A stretch of DNA of 61,309 bases from Campylobacteraceae bacterium (GTDB lineage: Bacteria; Campylobacterota; Campylobacteria; Campylobacterales; Arcobacteraceae), in contig JABSOM010000017.1 in assembly GCA_013215945.1 (NCBI GenBank), positions 1 through 61,309 of the forward strand. Direction: 5' to 3'. The translations under genes and the position numbers were made by a program. The notes beneath the pieces were generated by a model. It saw nothing but the letters and a program-made list of their open reading frames with translations. It searched no databases and was not told the origin of the DNA. Positions 19,085 to 28,118 of the stretch are shown in pieces (the first letter of the stretch is position 1; every line of letters begins with the position of its first letter).

Positions 19085-19302
19085 GAAAAATCCTTATTGT
19101 TTTCAAGCAAATTTTCATATGTAAGATTATTCTTCAAGCTTTCGTGCTTTAAAAAATATTGTGACTTATTTTTCATGCTTTCGTGCTTTAAAAAATATTG
19201 GGACTTATTTTTCAAGCTTTCGTGCATTAAAAAATATTGGGACTTATTTTTCAAGCTTTCGTGCATTAAAAAATAAAACTGTTTATTTTTTAAAGCACTC
19301 AT
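19081..19302 (-). CDS. Tandem-repeat ORF inside nuo operon
   Basis: A 73-residue frame built almost wholly from a 13-residue unit, [14 protein letters not shown], repeated about four times. The first seven residues and the end (about 55-73) are non-repeat. It overlaps nuoD by 4 bases (19299-19302) and the next gene by 4 bases (19081-19084), so it is read through by ribosomes. The unit is basic, with one aromatic pair and periodic hydrophobics, and could form amphipathic helix. No known complex I subunit matches. It may be a genuine accessory peptide or a spacer formed by repeat expansion that keeps coupling in frame. Function not recognised. Confidence 0.6.
   Translation of the reverse strand: MSALKNKQFYFLMHESLKNKSQYFLMHESLKNKSQYFLKHESMKNKSQYFLKHESLKNNLTYENLLENNKDFS
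19133..19288. repeat. 39-bp tandem repeat, four units
   Basis: Units at 19133-19171, 19172-19210, 19211-19249 and a diverged 19250-19288. Units 1-3 differ by only a few bases. The period is a multiple of three, so changes in copy number would keep the reading frame. No spacers occur, so this is not a CRISPR array. Confidence 0.9.
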
Positions 19303-20525
19303 CTATCAATCTCCCCAAATACAATATTTAAACTTCCAATAATTGTAACAACATCAGCTAATTGATGGCCGGGTAAAATATCTTCCAGAATACCTGTATG
19401 CCAATAAGAAGGCGCACGTAATTTCATTTTATAAGCATAAGGACTTCCATCACTTACAATCATATATCCAAGCTCACCTTTTGGAGATTCTGTTGCTACA
19501 TAAACTTCACCCTTAGGTGGTCTCATACCTTGTGTTACTAAAACAAAATGTTGCATCAAAGAATAATTTTGTGTCATTATTTCTTCTTTTGGAGCTGAGA
19601 TATACTCAGGGGAATGAACCATTAATTGAGTATCACTTTCTTCATACATAGGTATTAATTGTTTTAGAATTTTTGCACTTTCTTTCATTTCTTGCATATA
19701 CAATTGATATCTGGCATAAGAATCACCACTTTTTCCAACGGGTACATCAAAATCAAGTTCAGGGTATAAACCATAAGGCATTTCTCGTCTTAAATCCCAT
19801 TTAATCCCAGAAGCTCTTAAAGTAACTCCCGTACATGCCCATTGTTTTGCAAGTTCTTGATTAATAACACCAACATTCTCAAGCCTCATTTTCCAAATTC
19901 TATTTTCTGTTAATAAACCTTCATATTTTACAATCTCTGTTTCTAAAATGCCTATGAATTTTTCTAAATCCTTGCACCAGTTTTTTGGTAAATCTAAAGG
20001 AACACCACCAATTCTAATAGCAGAATGCGTAAGTCTGGCACCACAATAATCTTCAATTAAATCCATGGCAAATTCACGTTCTCTAAAAGCATATAAAAAC
20101 ACAGACATAGCTCCTACATCTAAAGCATGAGTTGCTAACCAAAATAAATGAGACATAATTCTATTAAGCTCTAAAAGCATGGTTCTGATTACTTCTGCCC
20201 GTCTTGGAGCTTCTATTCCCAATAGTTTTTCAACTGCCAGCGCATAACCATAGTTATTTGAACTAGCAGCTATATAATCCATTCTATCAGTAGTAGGTAA
20301 GAATTCATTGTAAATCATATTCTCGCCCATTTTTTCCATACCACGGTGTAAATAACCAATTCCTGGAGTTGCTTTGGTAATTTCTTCGCCTTGCATTTCT
20401 AGAATCAAACGCATTTGACCATGAGCCGAAGGATGTTGGGGTCCGAAGTTAATAATCATAGTATTATCTTCTTTTTCAAAGTTTATATTTTCAAAAAAAG
20501 GTTTTAACCTATTGACTGTTTGCAT
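19299..20525 (-). CDS. nuoD: Complex I subunit D
   Basis: A 408-residue peripheral-arm subunit of the 49-kDa family that forms the quinone site with NuoB. Signatures include [19 protein letters not shown] near residue 26, with the conserved Hxxx[14 protein letters not shown], and [12 protein letters not shown] near residue 262. The first 20 residues before the core are short, and the Met at residue 1 follows the nuoC stop directly. The usual family C-terminus ends GEIDR, as here. Confidence 0.97.
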   Translation of the reverse strand: MQTVNRLKPFFENINFEKEDNTMIINFGPQHPSAHGQMRLILEMQGEEITKATPGIGYLHRGMEKMGENMIYNEFLPTTDRMDYIAASSNNYGYALAVEKLLGIEAPRRAEVIRTMLLELNRIMSHLFWLATHALDVGAMSVFLYAFREREFAMDLIEDYCGARLTHSAIRIGGVPLDLPKNWCKDLEKFIGILETEIVKYEGLLTENRIWKMRLENVGVINQELAKQWACTGVTLRASGIKWDLRREMPYGLYPELDFDVPVGKSGDSYARYQLYMQEMKESAKILKQLIPMYEESDTQLMVHSPEYISAPKEEIMTQNYSLMQHFVLVTQGMRPPKGEVYVATESPKGELGYMIVSDGSPYAYKMKLRAPSYWHTGILEDILPGHQLADVVTIIGSLNIVFGEIDR

Positions 20526-21332
20526 TTATCTTCTGCCTTTTATTGTAATTGAATCTTTGGGATCAAGTTTTTTAATAAACAAGGGTTTATCATCTTCTTG
20601 GTAAGAAGTACTTACTTGTTTAAGTGTTTTGTCAGTAACTTCTACTCCAAATTCAACTTCATGTCCAAGTCTTGAAAAGCGCGAAGTATCGTATCTGTCA
20701 ATAGCAGCAGAATCTCTGATTTCAGGACCTATTGTATCTCTTGCTTCTTTTCCAAAAATTTTATCAACTTCATACCATGAAGCTGCTTCATCCCCTTGAA
20801 GTGGATAAGTTTTTAATAAAGGATAATCGTACCAATCATCTGGCATTAAAATTCGTTTCATGAAAGGATGATTTATGATTTTAATACCATACATATCAAA
20901 CATTTCTCTCTCACTCCAATTGGCCATCTTAAAAACATTAATAACTGATTCAAGTTCTTCTTTTTGTTTGATAAAACATTTAACTCTTAGTCTTTTTCTC
21001 TCACTCATGCTTAACATTTCGTAAAAGATTTCAAAACCTTGTTTTGTTTTAATATAATCAATAGCAGAAAGTTCCATTAGCATATCGTAAGAACATTCAT
21101 CTCTTAAATATTTTAATACTTCAACATTAGCAGAGGCATTAATATAAACTACTAAATGCTCAACTTCAATATAAGCATCTAAGACAGTGAAGTTTTCTTC
21201 TAATTTTTGCAAAGTATCAAAAAATACTTCATCATCTTGTACTTTTTGTCGTGGAATACTTGGTGTAATATAAAATCTGTCATTAAAGTATGATTTTTTT
21301 TGAACATCCTCTTTGTTTTTATATTTTCTCAC
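20526..21332 (-). CDS. nuoC: Complex I subunit C
   Basis: A 268-residue peripheral-arm subunit of the 30-kDa family. The signature WSEREMFDMYGIKIINHPFMKRILMPDDW is visible at about residues 138-167, followed by the YPLQGD segment. A 45-residue extension precedes the core and about 90 residues follow the signature, longer than the minimal NuoC. The gene begins on the last base of nuoB and ends adjacent to nuoD. Confidence 0.95.
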   Translation of the reverse strand: MRKYKNKEDVQKKSYFNDRFYITPSIPRQKVQDDEVFFDTLQKLEENFTVLDAYIEVEHLVVYINASANVEVLKYLRDECSYDMLMELSAIDYIKTKQGFEIFYEMLSMSERKRLRVKCFIKQKEELESVINVFKMANWSEREMFDMYGIKIINHPFMKRILMPDDWYDYPLLKTYPLQGDEAASWYEVDKIFGKEARDTIGPEIRDSAAIDRYDTSRFSRLGHEVEFGVEVTDKTLKQVSTSYQEDDKPLFIKKLDPKDSITIKGRR

Positions 21333-21841
21333 TAAACCAACCTTTTACGCTTGTGCGACCTAAAAATACTTTCTCTTCGTATTTTTTTTTGTAACATCAT
21401 AAGAGCATATTGCAAAGTTTCTGGTCGTGGGGCACAACCAGGTAAATAAATGTCAACAGGAACAATTCTATCAGCGCCTTGAACAGTGGCATAAGTATTA
21501 AACATACCACCCGTATTAGCACAGCTTCCCATAGAAATAACCCATTTAGGATCAGGCATTTGATCATAGAGACGTCTCATGAATTCTGCATGTTTTTTAG
21601 TAAGCGTACCTGCTATTATAATAACGTCTGCTTGCCTTGGACTGGCTCTAAAAATAGTTCCAAACCTATCAAAATCGTATCGCGAAGCGCCTGAAGCCAT
21701 CATCTCAATCGCGCAACAGGCCAAACCATAAGTAAGCGGCCATAAAGAGTTTGAACGCCCCCAGTTTACAAATTTATCAATACTAGTAAGTGCAATAGGT
21801 GCACCACCATCTTGAAAATAATTTACTTTATGCTGTGCCAT
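21332..21841 (-). CDS. nuoB: Complex I subunit B (N2 cluster)
   Basis: A 169-residue subunit that binds cluster N2, the last Fe-S cluster before quinone. The N2 ligands are the CC in [10 protein letters not shown] plus later cysteines in [10 protein letters not shown] and PGCAPRPE. The start at 21841 (MAQHKVNYF) was chosen because GGAG sits seven bases upstream and related proteins begin there. An in-frame ATG at 21862 would add seven residues without a comparable site. The gene overlaps nuoA by 19 bases. Confidence 0.95.
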   Translation of the reverse strand: MAQHKVNYFQDGGAPIALTSIDKFVNWGRSNSLWPLTYGLACCAIEMMASGASRYDFDRFGTIFRASPRQADVIIIAGTLTKKHAEFMRRLYDQMPDPKWVISMGSCANTGGMFNTYATVQGADRIVPVDIYLPGCAPRPETLQYALMMLQKKIRRESIFRSHKRKRLV

Positions 21842-22212
21842 TCTAAGGCTCCTTTTTTCCATGCATATATGAATCCAATTGTTAATAATAAAATGAATAA
21901 AATCATTTCAATAAAACCAAACCAGCCTAAAACTTTGAAGTTTACAGCCCAAGGAAACATAAATATAATCTCAATATCAAAAAGAATAAATAACAGAGCC
22001 ATTAAATAAAATTGTACAGAGATACTGTTTTTTTGTTTCGTAACTTCAGGACCACATTCATAAATACTGTATTTTAATTTTTCAGTATCTTGTCGTGCTA
22101 ACTTACGGCTAATTAATCGTGCTAAAAAAATGGTGGTAGTAAAAGCCCCAAAGGTTATTACAAACATCATGAAAACGCCAAAATAGGGATGTGCGAACTC
22201 CATATGAGTCAT
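21823..22212 (-). CDS. nuoA: Complex I subunit A
   Basis: A 129-residue three-helix membrane subunit, first gene of the operon. The conserved YECGPE near residue 60 and [16 protein letters not shown] near 80 carry the usual acidic residues at the quinone-chamber loop. The start at 22212 ([11 protein letters not shown]) has AAGGA eight bases upstream and gives the family length. An upstream ATG at 22251 lies within a hairpin and has no binding site. Overlaps nuoB by 19 bases. Confidence 0.94.
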   Translation of the reverse strand: MTHMEFAHPYFGVFMMFVITFGAFTTTIFLARLISRKLARQDTEKLKYSIYECGPEVTKQKNSISVQFYLMALLFILFDIEIIFMFPWAVNFKVLGWFGFIEMILFILLLTIGFIYAWKKGALEWHSIK

Positions 22213-22244
22213 CAAAAGTCCTTGTTGTTTATACATATGTTTAA

Positions 22245-22271
22245 AAAACAAACACTTAGTGTGTTTGTTTT
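22245..22271 (-). terminator. Hairpin in the nuoA leader
   Basis: Eleven-base perfect arms (22245-22255 and 22261-22271) with a five-base loop. On the minus strand a run of T follows the hairpin, about 33 bases before the nuoA start. It lies downstream of the predicted nuoA promoter, so it could be an attenuator or a 5' stabilising hairpin rather than an end-of-gene terminator. Confidence 0.55.
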
Positions 22272-22357
22272 AAATACTTTTAATATTCTATTCGTAAACT
22301 TAGTTTGCAAAAAAGCAAAAGCTTAAGAAAAAAATATTATCTTCTTATTTAAGAGAT

Positions 22358-22384
22358 AGTATACAACAATTTATCTTTTGACAA
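22358..22384 (-). promoter_or_regulatory. Candidate nuoA promoter
   Basis: Minus-strand TTGTCA (22379-22384), 15 bases, then TATACT (22358-22363) preceded by TTG. The implied leader to nuoA at 22212 is about 140 bases and includes the hairpin at 22245-22271. Spacing is short for a sigma-70 promoter, but -35 boxes are weakly conserved in this phylum. Confidence 0.45.
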
Positions 22385-22399
22385 AAATACTCAAGAATT

Positions 22400-22424
22400 A
22401 AATAAGACATGTTTTGTCCTATTT
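22400..22424 (-). terminator. Candidate terminator of the AAA+ gene
   Basis: Nine-base arms (22400-22408 and 22416-22424) with a seven-base loop. The one non-standard pair is a G-U wobble only on the minus strand. It begins 28 bases after the stop of the AAA+ ATPase gene. The following run is A/T-rich rather than a pure T-run. Confidence 0.45.
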
Positions 22425-22451
22425 AGCCTTAAATAAGAAAAATAGTTACAC

Positions 22452-24191
22452 TTATGAAACAAAACCTACTTTGTTTTCACTATCAAACTGTCCTTTTTTC
22501 TCTTTTGAGATTTGTTCTTTAAAAATTTCAACTGTAAAAATAGCTTCTTGCATAACAGCTACTTTATAAGCAGTATTTTTAATAATTAACTCAATTTGTC
22601 CACCCGTTAATTCAATTTTTGCAAGCTCATTTATATTAAAATCTTTCTCTAAAGGAAGAGTAGAAGGTAGTAATTTTTTCCATAAAGCAAGTCTTTGTTC
22701 TAAATTTGGTTTTACAAATTCAATTTTGTAATTAAATCTTCTTGAAAATGCTTTGTCTAAGTTTTCAAGTAAGTTTGTGGTTGCTATTAATATTCCATCA
22801 AAACGCTCAATCTGTTCCAAAAATATATTTTGCATTTGATTGTGCATTTTATCACTAGAACTTCCTTGTCCACTTGAACGTGAAGACAAAAACTGATCGG
22901 CTTCATTTAATAATAAAATAGGCTCAGATTTTGTTTTTATTTTTAATTCTTTATATTTATCAAAAATTTCTCTTACATTTTTTTCACTCTCACCCACATA
23001 CATAGACAAGATTTTAGAACAGTCAAAAGAAAGTACCTGACGTTTTAAAGATTTTCCAAGTGCTAAAGCAGTTATTGTTTTACCAGTACCAGCTGCGCCA
23101 TAAAAAATTATTTTGGCTTCAATGCCTTTCTTTTTATCTTTAATTCCCCACTCTTTAAGTCTTGTAACTACTTCTTTATCTACTTGTTTTAATAAAGCAT
23201 CCAATGTTTCTTTGGTTTTGGGATTTAAAACAACATCTTCAAGACTTTTATTGGTAGTAATTAATTCAAACATTTCTTGCTCTGCAATTAATGAGTCCAG
23301 TTTAATTTTAGCCGCTCTTGTTTTCTTTTTTGCGGGATGAGAAATTTTATATAAAACCTCATCAGGAATAAAAAAGTTTCTAGAAATTCCACCAAAAGGT
23401 GTTAACATTTCATCATAATCTACTAAATTATTAGAAACCAATTTTGAACTCTCTTCTAAAAGCGATCGATGTTTTATTTTTTCATAATCGTCATGGGATA
23501 CCAATTCAATTAAAGAGTTCATATCTCGCAAAGACTCATCTCCTCCAGCATATTCTTCTTTTAATAAAGATAAAAAAATCATACGTTCGTTTACATCCAA
23601 AGTATTGTCTTCAAAAAACTTTTCAATCATAATATCAGTTGAAGTAGCTTTAATTCTCTCAGATATACGGTTCTCCAAAAGCGCAAGTTTTGATTTTAAT
23701 CTGTTAATATTAGGAGAGTTTTCATCAAAACTGTGTTTAACAACATTTAGTTTCTGAGCCAAATCTATTTTAAAGAATTGATCTTGTAAATATTCTAAAT
23801 GGTCCGTGTATTCTTTAATTTCAGGCAGAGCAATATCAAGCGTACCATCTTCTACTAGTTTTAAAAAAGAAGAACTTAAAGTCACAGAAGAATTTAATAA
23901 CTCTAATTTTGATATTTCACTTAGTTTTACATTGGTATACACACTGCTTTGAACCATCCACCCAAGCTCCAATAGTTTTTTAACATGTACAATTTTTTCA
24001 ATATGTTCGTATTTTTCTAAGTCATAAAATTGTGAAAGAATATCAAGAACCATAATAGAATCACGGCCTTGAACATATTCTTTACTTATATATTGCAAAA
24101 TTTTTGCTTCTTGCAAAGTGCATTTTAACTGAGAGTATAATTGTGTTTTTCTAAGATTTGTACTGTTTATAAAGATTAAAAAATCTTTCAT
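22452..24191 (-). CDS. AAA+ ATPase, NEAD-type Walker B
   Basis: A 579-residue protein. About 300 N-terminal residues are helical and partly coiled-coil with no recognised domain. The AAA+ module then has GAAGTGKT (Walker A, near residue 363), ILLLNEADQ (Walker B with Asn in place of the first Asp), ATTN (sensor 1) and SRRF (arginine finger). NEAD-type Walker B motifs occur in a bacterial AAA subgroup of unknown substrates, so the Asn need not mean inactivity. The start touches the last base of an upstream membrane-protein gene, so they probably act together. Role unknown; a protein-remodelling machine is plausible. Confidence 0.8.
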   Translation of the reverse strand: MKDFLIFINSTNLRKTQLYSQLKCTLQEAKILQYISKEYVQGRDSIMVLDILSQFYDLEKYEHIEKIVHVKKLLELGWMVQSSVYTNVKLSEISKLELLNSSVTLSSSFLKLVEDGTLDIALPEIKEYTDHLEYLQDQFFKIDLAQKLNVVKHSFDENSPNINRLKSKLALLENRISERIKATSTDIMIEKFFEDNTLDVNERMIFLSLLKEEYAGGDESLRDMNSLIELVSHDDYEKIKHRSLLEESSKLVSNNLVDYDEMLTPFGGISRNFFIPDEVLYKISHPAKKKTRAAKIKLDSLIAEQEMFELITTNKSLEDVVLNPKTKETLDALLKQVDKEVVTRLKEWGIKDKKKGIEAKIIFYGAAGTGKTITALALGKSLKRQVLSFDCSKILSMYVGESEKNVREIFDKYKELKIKTKSEPILLLNEADQFLSSRSSGQGSSSDKMHNQMQNIFLEQIERFDGILIATTNLLENLDKAFSRRFNYKIEFVKPNLEQRLALWKKLLPSTLPLEKDFNINELAKIELTGGQIELIIKNTAYKVAVMQEAIFTVEIFKEQISKEKKGQFDSENKVGFVS

Positions 24192-24544
24192 TATATTTTA
24201 TCCTCTAAACTTTTTTTAAATGTTTTTATTTCTTCATTTTTTTCAAAAAATAAAATAAAAAGTTTATTTTGTGTTTGTATTTCTATGGAATTATTTTTTT
24301 CTTGTATTTTTTCTATTTTAGAAAAAACAATCTTTTCATTGCTTGAAAAATCAAGTGAGAATTGATTGTTTATTAGTAAAATTTTTGAATCACAAATACT
24401 TTTATATCTGCTTCTATAATAAAACACTTCTTGGCACTTAGCTTTTTTTAAATAAGCTCTAACTTCTTCATCATTAGAAGAGTCAACCATCACCAACCAG
24501 CCAATTACTATAAAAAAAGGAGCAAAAAATACAAGTAAAATCAC
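24191..24544 (-). CDS. Small membrane-anchored protein
   Basis: A 117-residue protein with one N-terminal transmembrane helix (about residues 2-19) and a soluble domain rich in Lys, Glu, Ile and Phe. GTG start with AAGGA five to nine bases upstream. The stop overlaps the AAA+ start by one base, a strong sign of a joint function. The soluble part resembles a small PH-like or DUF-type beta domain (strands with LLINNQFSLDF and SIEIQTQNKLFILFF), but no family can be named. Confidence 0.65.
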   Translation of the reverse strand: MILLVFFAPFFIVIGWLVMVDSSNDEEVRAYLKKAKCQEVFYYRSRYKSICDSKILLINNQFSLDFSSNEKIVFSKIEKIQEKNNSIEIQTQNKLFILFFEKNEEIKTFKKSLEDKI

Positions 24545-24623
24545 GTTTTTCCTTATTGTTATACTTATTATATAATAAAAAGATTAATGTTTTGTTTATT
24601 AATTATGTATCTGCCCTCGTTTC

Positions 24624-25472
24624 TTATTCCACCAAATCATAAAGACCTTGAATTTCTTGGGGCCAAATTTCATCATTAATGGTTTCTAAAATTAAGGGAA
24701 TATCATCCATTCTATCGTCATTCATTAAATATTTAAAACTGTCCCAGCCTATTTTTCCAAGCCCCAAGGAATCATGTCTGTCCACTCTGCTACCCAGTTC
24801 TGGTTTTGAGTCGTTTATATGCATTCCCATTAAATACTCAAAACCAACAATATTTGAGAATTCTTCCCATGTTTTATCATAAGTCTCTCGTGTACGAATA
24901 TCATAACCAGCAGTAAACATATGGCAAGTATCAATACATACACCCATTCTGCTTTTATCATCTACTTTTGAAATAATATGCGCTAAATGTTCAAACCTAT
25001 AACCCATATTAGAACCCTGTCCTGCTGTATTTTCAATCACCAGTTTTACTTTGGAATTAGGAGTGGCATCTATTACTCTATTTAACGTTTGGGCAATATT
25101 ATCCAAACACTCTTCTTCACTAATTTTACGTAAATGAGAACCAGGATGGAAATTAAGTCGATCAAGTGTTAAAATATCACAGCGTTCTACCTCATCTACA
25201 AAAGCATCAAAAGATTTTTCTCTGTTTTCAATTATAGGATGTCCTAAATTAATCAAATAAGAATCATGAGGTAAAATATGTTTAGTTTGAATACCTGTTT
25301 TTTCTAATTCTAAAAACCACTTATCAATTACTGTTGATTCTAAGTCTTTCACTTTCCACTGTCTTTGGTTTTTAGTAAATAAGGCAAATGCTTTTGCTCC
25401 AATAACATTTGCGTTGATACAGGCATTAAATACCCCTCCACTTGCACTAACATGTGCTCCAATATATTTCAT
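24624..25472 (-). CDS. nfo: Endonuclease IV (AP endonuclease)
   Basis: A 282-residue TIM-barrel AP endonuclease with three zinc ions, acting in base excision repair. Visible motifs: [10 protein letters not shown] at residue 4, NFHPGSH near 113, [10 protein letters not shown] near 147, [13 protein letters not shown] near 180, and [26 protein letters not shown] near 220. All the expected His/Asp/Glu metal ligands appear present. It lies between the small membrane-protein gene and a lipoprotein gene, 10 bases after the latter. Confidence 0.96.
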   Translation of the reverse strand: MKYIGAHVSASGGVFNACINANVIGAKAFALFTKNQRQWKVKDLESTVIDKWFLELEKTGIQTKHILPHDSYLINLGHPIIENREKSFDAFVDEVERCDILTLDRLNFHPGSHLRKISEEECLDNIAQTLNRVIDATPNSKVKLVIENTAGQGSNMGYRFEHLAHIISKVDDKSRMGVCIDTCHMFTAGYDIRTRETYDKTWEEFSNIVGFEYLMGMHINDSKPELGSRVDRHDSLGLGKIGWDSFKYLMNDDRMDDIPLILETINDEIWPQEIQGLYDLVE

Positions 25473-25482
25473 TTTTTTCCTT

Positions 25483-25866
25483 TTAGTCTTTTAAAATTTT
25501 AATTAAAATGTGATTTTTTTTATCTCTAAATATGATTTTTTTTTCTTTTTGCTCAATTAGTTTTTTGAAAAAGTCTTTTTTATAAGAAGAATGTAAAAAC
25601 TCTTCATTAAAAGCTTTTGGACTTAAACATTTAAAGGTACTTTTACAAATTCTATCTGCATATACTTTTAGATCCAAAACAAGTGAACCTGCTGAAAAAA
25701 CTTGCAGCTGTGTGTAAAAAGGGAAAAAAGAAATAAAACCTTTGTCATAAAATTTCATTTTGGGTGTTTTTATTAATATAGTCGCACTCTTAGATAGCTG
25801 TGGAGTTTTTGATGCACAAGCAATAAATAGAAAAAGGACAAGAATAAGTCTTAAATATTTAAACAT
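25483..25866 (-). CDS. Putative lipoprotein, unknown
   Basis: A 127-residue protein with an N-terminal hydrophobic segment ending in the lipobox-like FIAC (Cys near residue 17), then a mature Lys-rich part with two further cysteines in [12 protein letters not shown]. Start ATG with AAAGAG just upstream. The gene diverges from queH. Small lipoproteins of this kind occur beside nfo or queH in related genomes, but no function can be assigned from sequence. Confidence 0.68.
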   Translation of the reverse strand: MFKYLRLILVLFLFIACASKTPQLSKSATILIKTPKMKFYDKGFISFFPFYTQLQVFSAGSLVLDLKVYADRICKSTFKCLSPKAFNEEFLHSSYKKDFFKKLIEQKEKKIIFRDKKNHILIKILKD

Positions 25867-25901
25867 TTTTTCTCTTTACAATCATTTTGAAAGAATTTTA
25901 C

Positions 25902-25907
25902 TATAAT
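25902..25907 (+). promoter_or_regulatory. Candidate -10 of the queH operon
   Basis: TATAAT at 25902-25907 followed by AGG, 50 bases before the TTG start of queH. No good -35 hexamer; the upstream is A/T-rich as usual in this phylum. Confidence 0.45.
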
Positions 25908-25956
25908 AGGATTAAATATAGCAGAAAAAACATCCTGCTTTTAAAAAAGGTTTAAT

Positions 25957-27030
25957 TTGTTAGTACATATTTGCTGTTCTGTAGACAGCCATTATTTTTT
26001 AGAAAGAATACAAGAAGAATACCCAGATGAAACACTTGTTGGATATTTTTATGATCCAAATATCCACCCTTTTGCAGAATACCAACTAAGATATAAAGAC
26101 GTTGCATATTCATGTAAGAAACTCAATATTGAATTGCTTGAAGGCCCATATAATTTAGAAGCATGGCTTAAAAAAGTAAGTGGTATGGAATTATTACCTG
26201 AAAAAGGCGATCGTTGTACTGTTTGTTATGACGATAGATTAGAAAACACTGTTCAAAAAGCAGTGGAATTAGGTCATGATAAATTTACCTCAACACTTTT
26301 AATTTCTCCTAAAAAATCACAAGATAAGTTAAAAATTATTGGAGAAAGACTCACAGAAGAATACAAGTGTGAATTTATTTTTAAAGATTATCGTGCAGGA
26401 CAAGGTCAAGTATTGCAAGGTATTAGAGTAAAAGAGCATTCTTTATACAGACAAAACTATTGTGGTTGTTTATTTGGCTTAAGTCCTCAAAGAGAATCTC
26501 AAGATAAACTAATGGATGAAATGATTAATCCTATTTCCAATCAAATTCTGCCTGAATCAATTGAAAGCAGACTAGAGTTGTATCACAGAAGAGATGAATT
26601 AGAAGAAAAAGACATTCCTTACAAAGTAATCAAACAAAAGTTTTTAAATTACAGGCTATTAAGTGCTTTAGTAAAAGTAAATAAAATTGCTGTACCTTCT
26701 TATTTTTTATGTTATTCAATTTCTTCCCGTAAAAAATATTCGGGAAGAATAGAATATGAAAGAGGCGATATTGCTTATTTAAATAAAGAAGAAACAAAAA
26801 TCATTCCTATTGAGATATTTAATGATATAGCAGGTACCAATTATGACAATGTAAAAGCCTTGATGTACGGACCGCCTACTTTTCAAGCAGAATTAAACGC
26901 ACGAAATAAAATTACTAAAAATCCTTATGGTTTATCCCCTATAATTATAGTAGATAGCTTAAGTGAAGACAAATATGAAATAGAGCTTAATGCAAAAATT
27001 TATGAAGATGTAAAAGAAGACATTATATGA
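25957..27030 (+). CDS. queH: QueH epoxyqueuosine reductase, long form
   Basis: A 357-residue QueH/DUF208 protein, which reduces epoxyqueuosine to queuosine in tRNA. The cluster Cys residues are seen: CC at residues 6-7, CTVC near 87 and YCGCLFG near 168. The core occupies about residues 1-185. A 170-residue C-terminal extension, not present in minimal QueH, has no clear motif. TTG start with AAAGG six bases upstream; no ATG alternative keeps the CC motif. The stop overlaps lpxB by 4 bases. Confidence 0.88.
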   Translation: MLVHICCSVDSHYFLERIQEEYPDETLVGYFYDPNIHPFAEYQLRYKDVAYSCKKLNIELLEGPYNLEAWLKKVSGMELLPEKGDRCTVCYDDRLENTVQKAVELGHDKFTSTLLISPKKSQDKLKIIGERLTEEYKCEFIFKDYRAGQGQVLQGIRVKEHSLYRQNYCGCLFGLSPQRESQDKLMDEMINPISNQILPESIESRLELYHRRDELEEKDIPYKVIKQKFLNYRLLSALVKVNKIAVPSYFLCYSISSRKKYSGRIEYERGDIAYLNKEETKIIPIEIFNDIAGTNYDNVKALMYGPPTFQAELNARNKITKNPYGLSPIIIVDSLSEDKYEIELNAKIYEDVKEDII

Positions 27031-28070
27031 AAATTTTGGTTTCAGCTCTTGAAACCTCTTCTAATATCCACTTAAAAGAACTGCTTAAAGAATTTGACGA
27101 AACAACTGAATTTTTTGGTATTTTTGATAAAAAACTAGGACCTGCATCTTATGATTTAGAAGAACTTGCAGTTATGGGTTTTGTTGATATTTTAAAAAAA
27201 TTGCCTTTCTTTTTTAAACTAAAAAAAGAAATGGTTGAACTAGCACGTGAGGCAGATAAAGTCTTACTAATGGACTCTTCTGGTTTTAATCTTCCTTTAG
27301 CAAAAGCAATTAAAAAAGAATTCCCCAATAAAGAAATCATTTATTATATTCTGCCTCAAGCATGGGCTTGGAAAAAAGGAAGAATTCCTAAAATTGAAAA
27401 GTATTGTGATAAATTATGTTCAATACTGCCTTTTGAAAAAGATTTTTATTCACAAAAAGATAAAATTACTTACGTGGGACATCCATTATTAGATGAAATT
27501 ACTTCTTATAAAACACAGCAAAGTTCTTCTTCTAGTATCGTTTTTATGCCAGGAAGCAGACGTACTGAAATAACAAATCATATGCCTATTTTTAGAGAAT
27601 TAATCAAAAAAATTCCTCAAATGGAGTTTGTTTTAATTATTCCTTCGAAATTTGATCAAAATTATATAGAAAAAACCTATGGAGACATTTCTTCATTTAC
27701 TCTTTCTTCTAATGCCCATGAAAGTCTAAAAAAGGCACACTATGCTTTTATTTGTTCAGGTACTGCAACACTAGAAGCTGCAATTATTGGAACACCTTTT
27801 ACTCTTTCTTATATTGCAAAAAAACTGGATTATTTTATTGGCAGTCGATTGGTAAAACTTCCCTTTGTAGGTTTGGCAAATATTTTCTTCAATAAGATGG
27901 GTAAAGGGCAAATACACAGTGAATTTTTACAAGAAAATGTCACTGCGCAGGCTTTATTTAATGATTATAAAACTATGGATAAATCATTATTTTTAAGTAA
28001 TTCACAAATTTTAAGAGACTATTTACAACATGGTAGCTCAATAAAAGTAAAACAAATTATCCAAAGCTAA
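27027..28070 (+). CDS. lpxB: Lipid-A-disaccharide synthase
   Basis: A 347-residue GT-B type glycosyltransferase joining UDP-2,3-diacyl-GlcN and lipid X. Signatures: LLMDSSGFNLPLAKAIKK near residue 80, IIYYILPQAWAWKKGRI near 105, FMPGSRRTEI near 175 and a C-terminal CSGTATLEAAIIGTPF (sugar-nucleotide binding) near 248. It is slightly short for the family. It lies in a lipid A and acyl-chain cluster with fabZ and lpxA. Confidence 0.93.
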   Translation: MKILVSALETSSNIHLKELLKEFDETTEFFGIFDKKLGPASYDLEELAVMGFVDILKKLPFFFKLKKEMVELAREADKVLLMDSSGFNLPLAKAIKKEFPNKEIIYYILPQAWAWKKGRIPKIEKYCDKLCSILPFEKDFYSQKDKITYVGHPLLDEITSYKTQQSSSSSIVFMPGSRRTEITNHMPIFRELIKKIPQMEFVLIIPSKFDQNYIEKTYGDISSFTLSSNAHESLKKAHYAFICSGTATLEAAIIGTPFTLSYIAKKLDYFIGSRLVKLPFVGLANIFFNKMGKGQIHSEFLQENVTAQALFNDYKTMDKSLFLSNSQILRDYLQHGSSIKVKQIIQS

Positions 28071-28118
28071 TAAAGTTTTCGATAAAATATTGTTTAAAGA
28101 AAAAAATAGGATAAATTA

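Noticed and set aside
19133-19288. CRISPR array
   Set aside because: The 39-bp units follow each other without spacers and lie inside an open frame; no cas genes nearby.
21842-21862. Upstream start for nuoB
   Set aside because: Adds seven residues not found in related proteins; the GGAG site serves the ATG at 21841.
22213-22251. Upstream start for nuoA
   Set aside because: Lies in a hairpin with no binding site; the start at 22212 has AAGGA and gives the usual length.
22452-24191. FtsH or proteasomal ATPase
   Set aside because: No transmembrane start, no zinc protease HEXXH, and the N-terminal part is unrelated.
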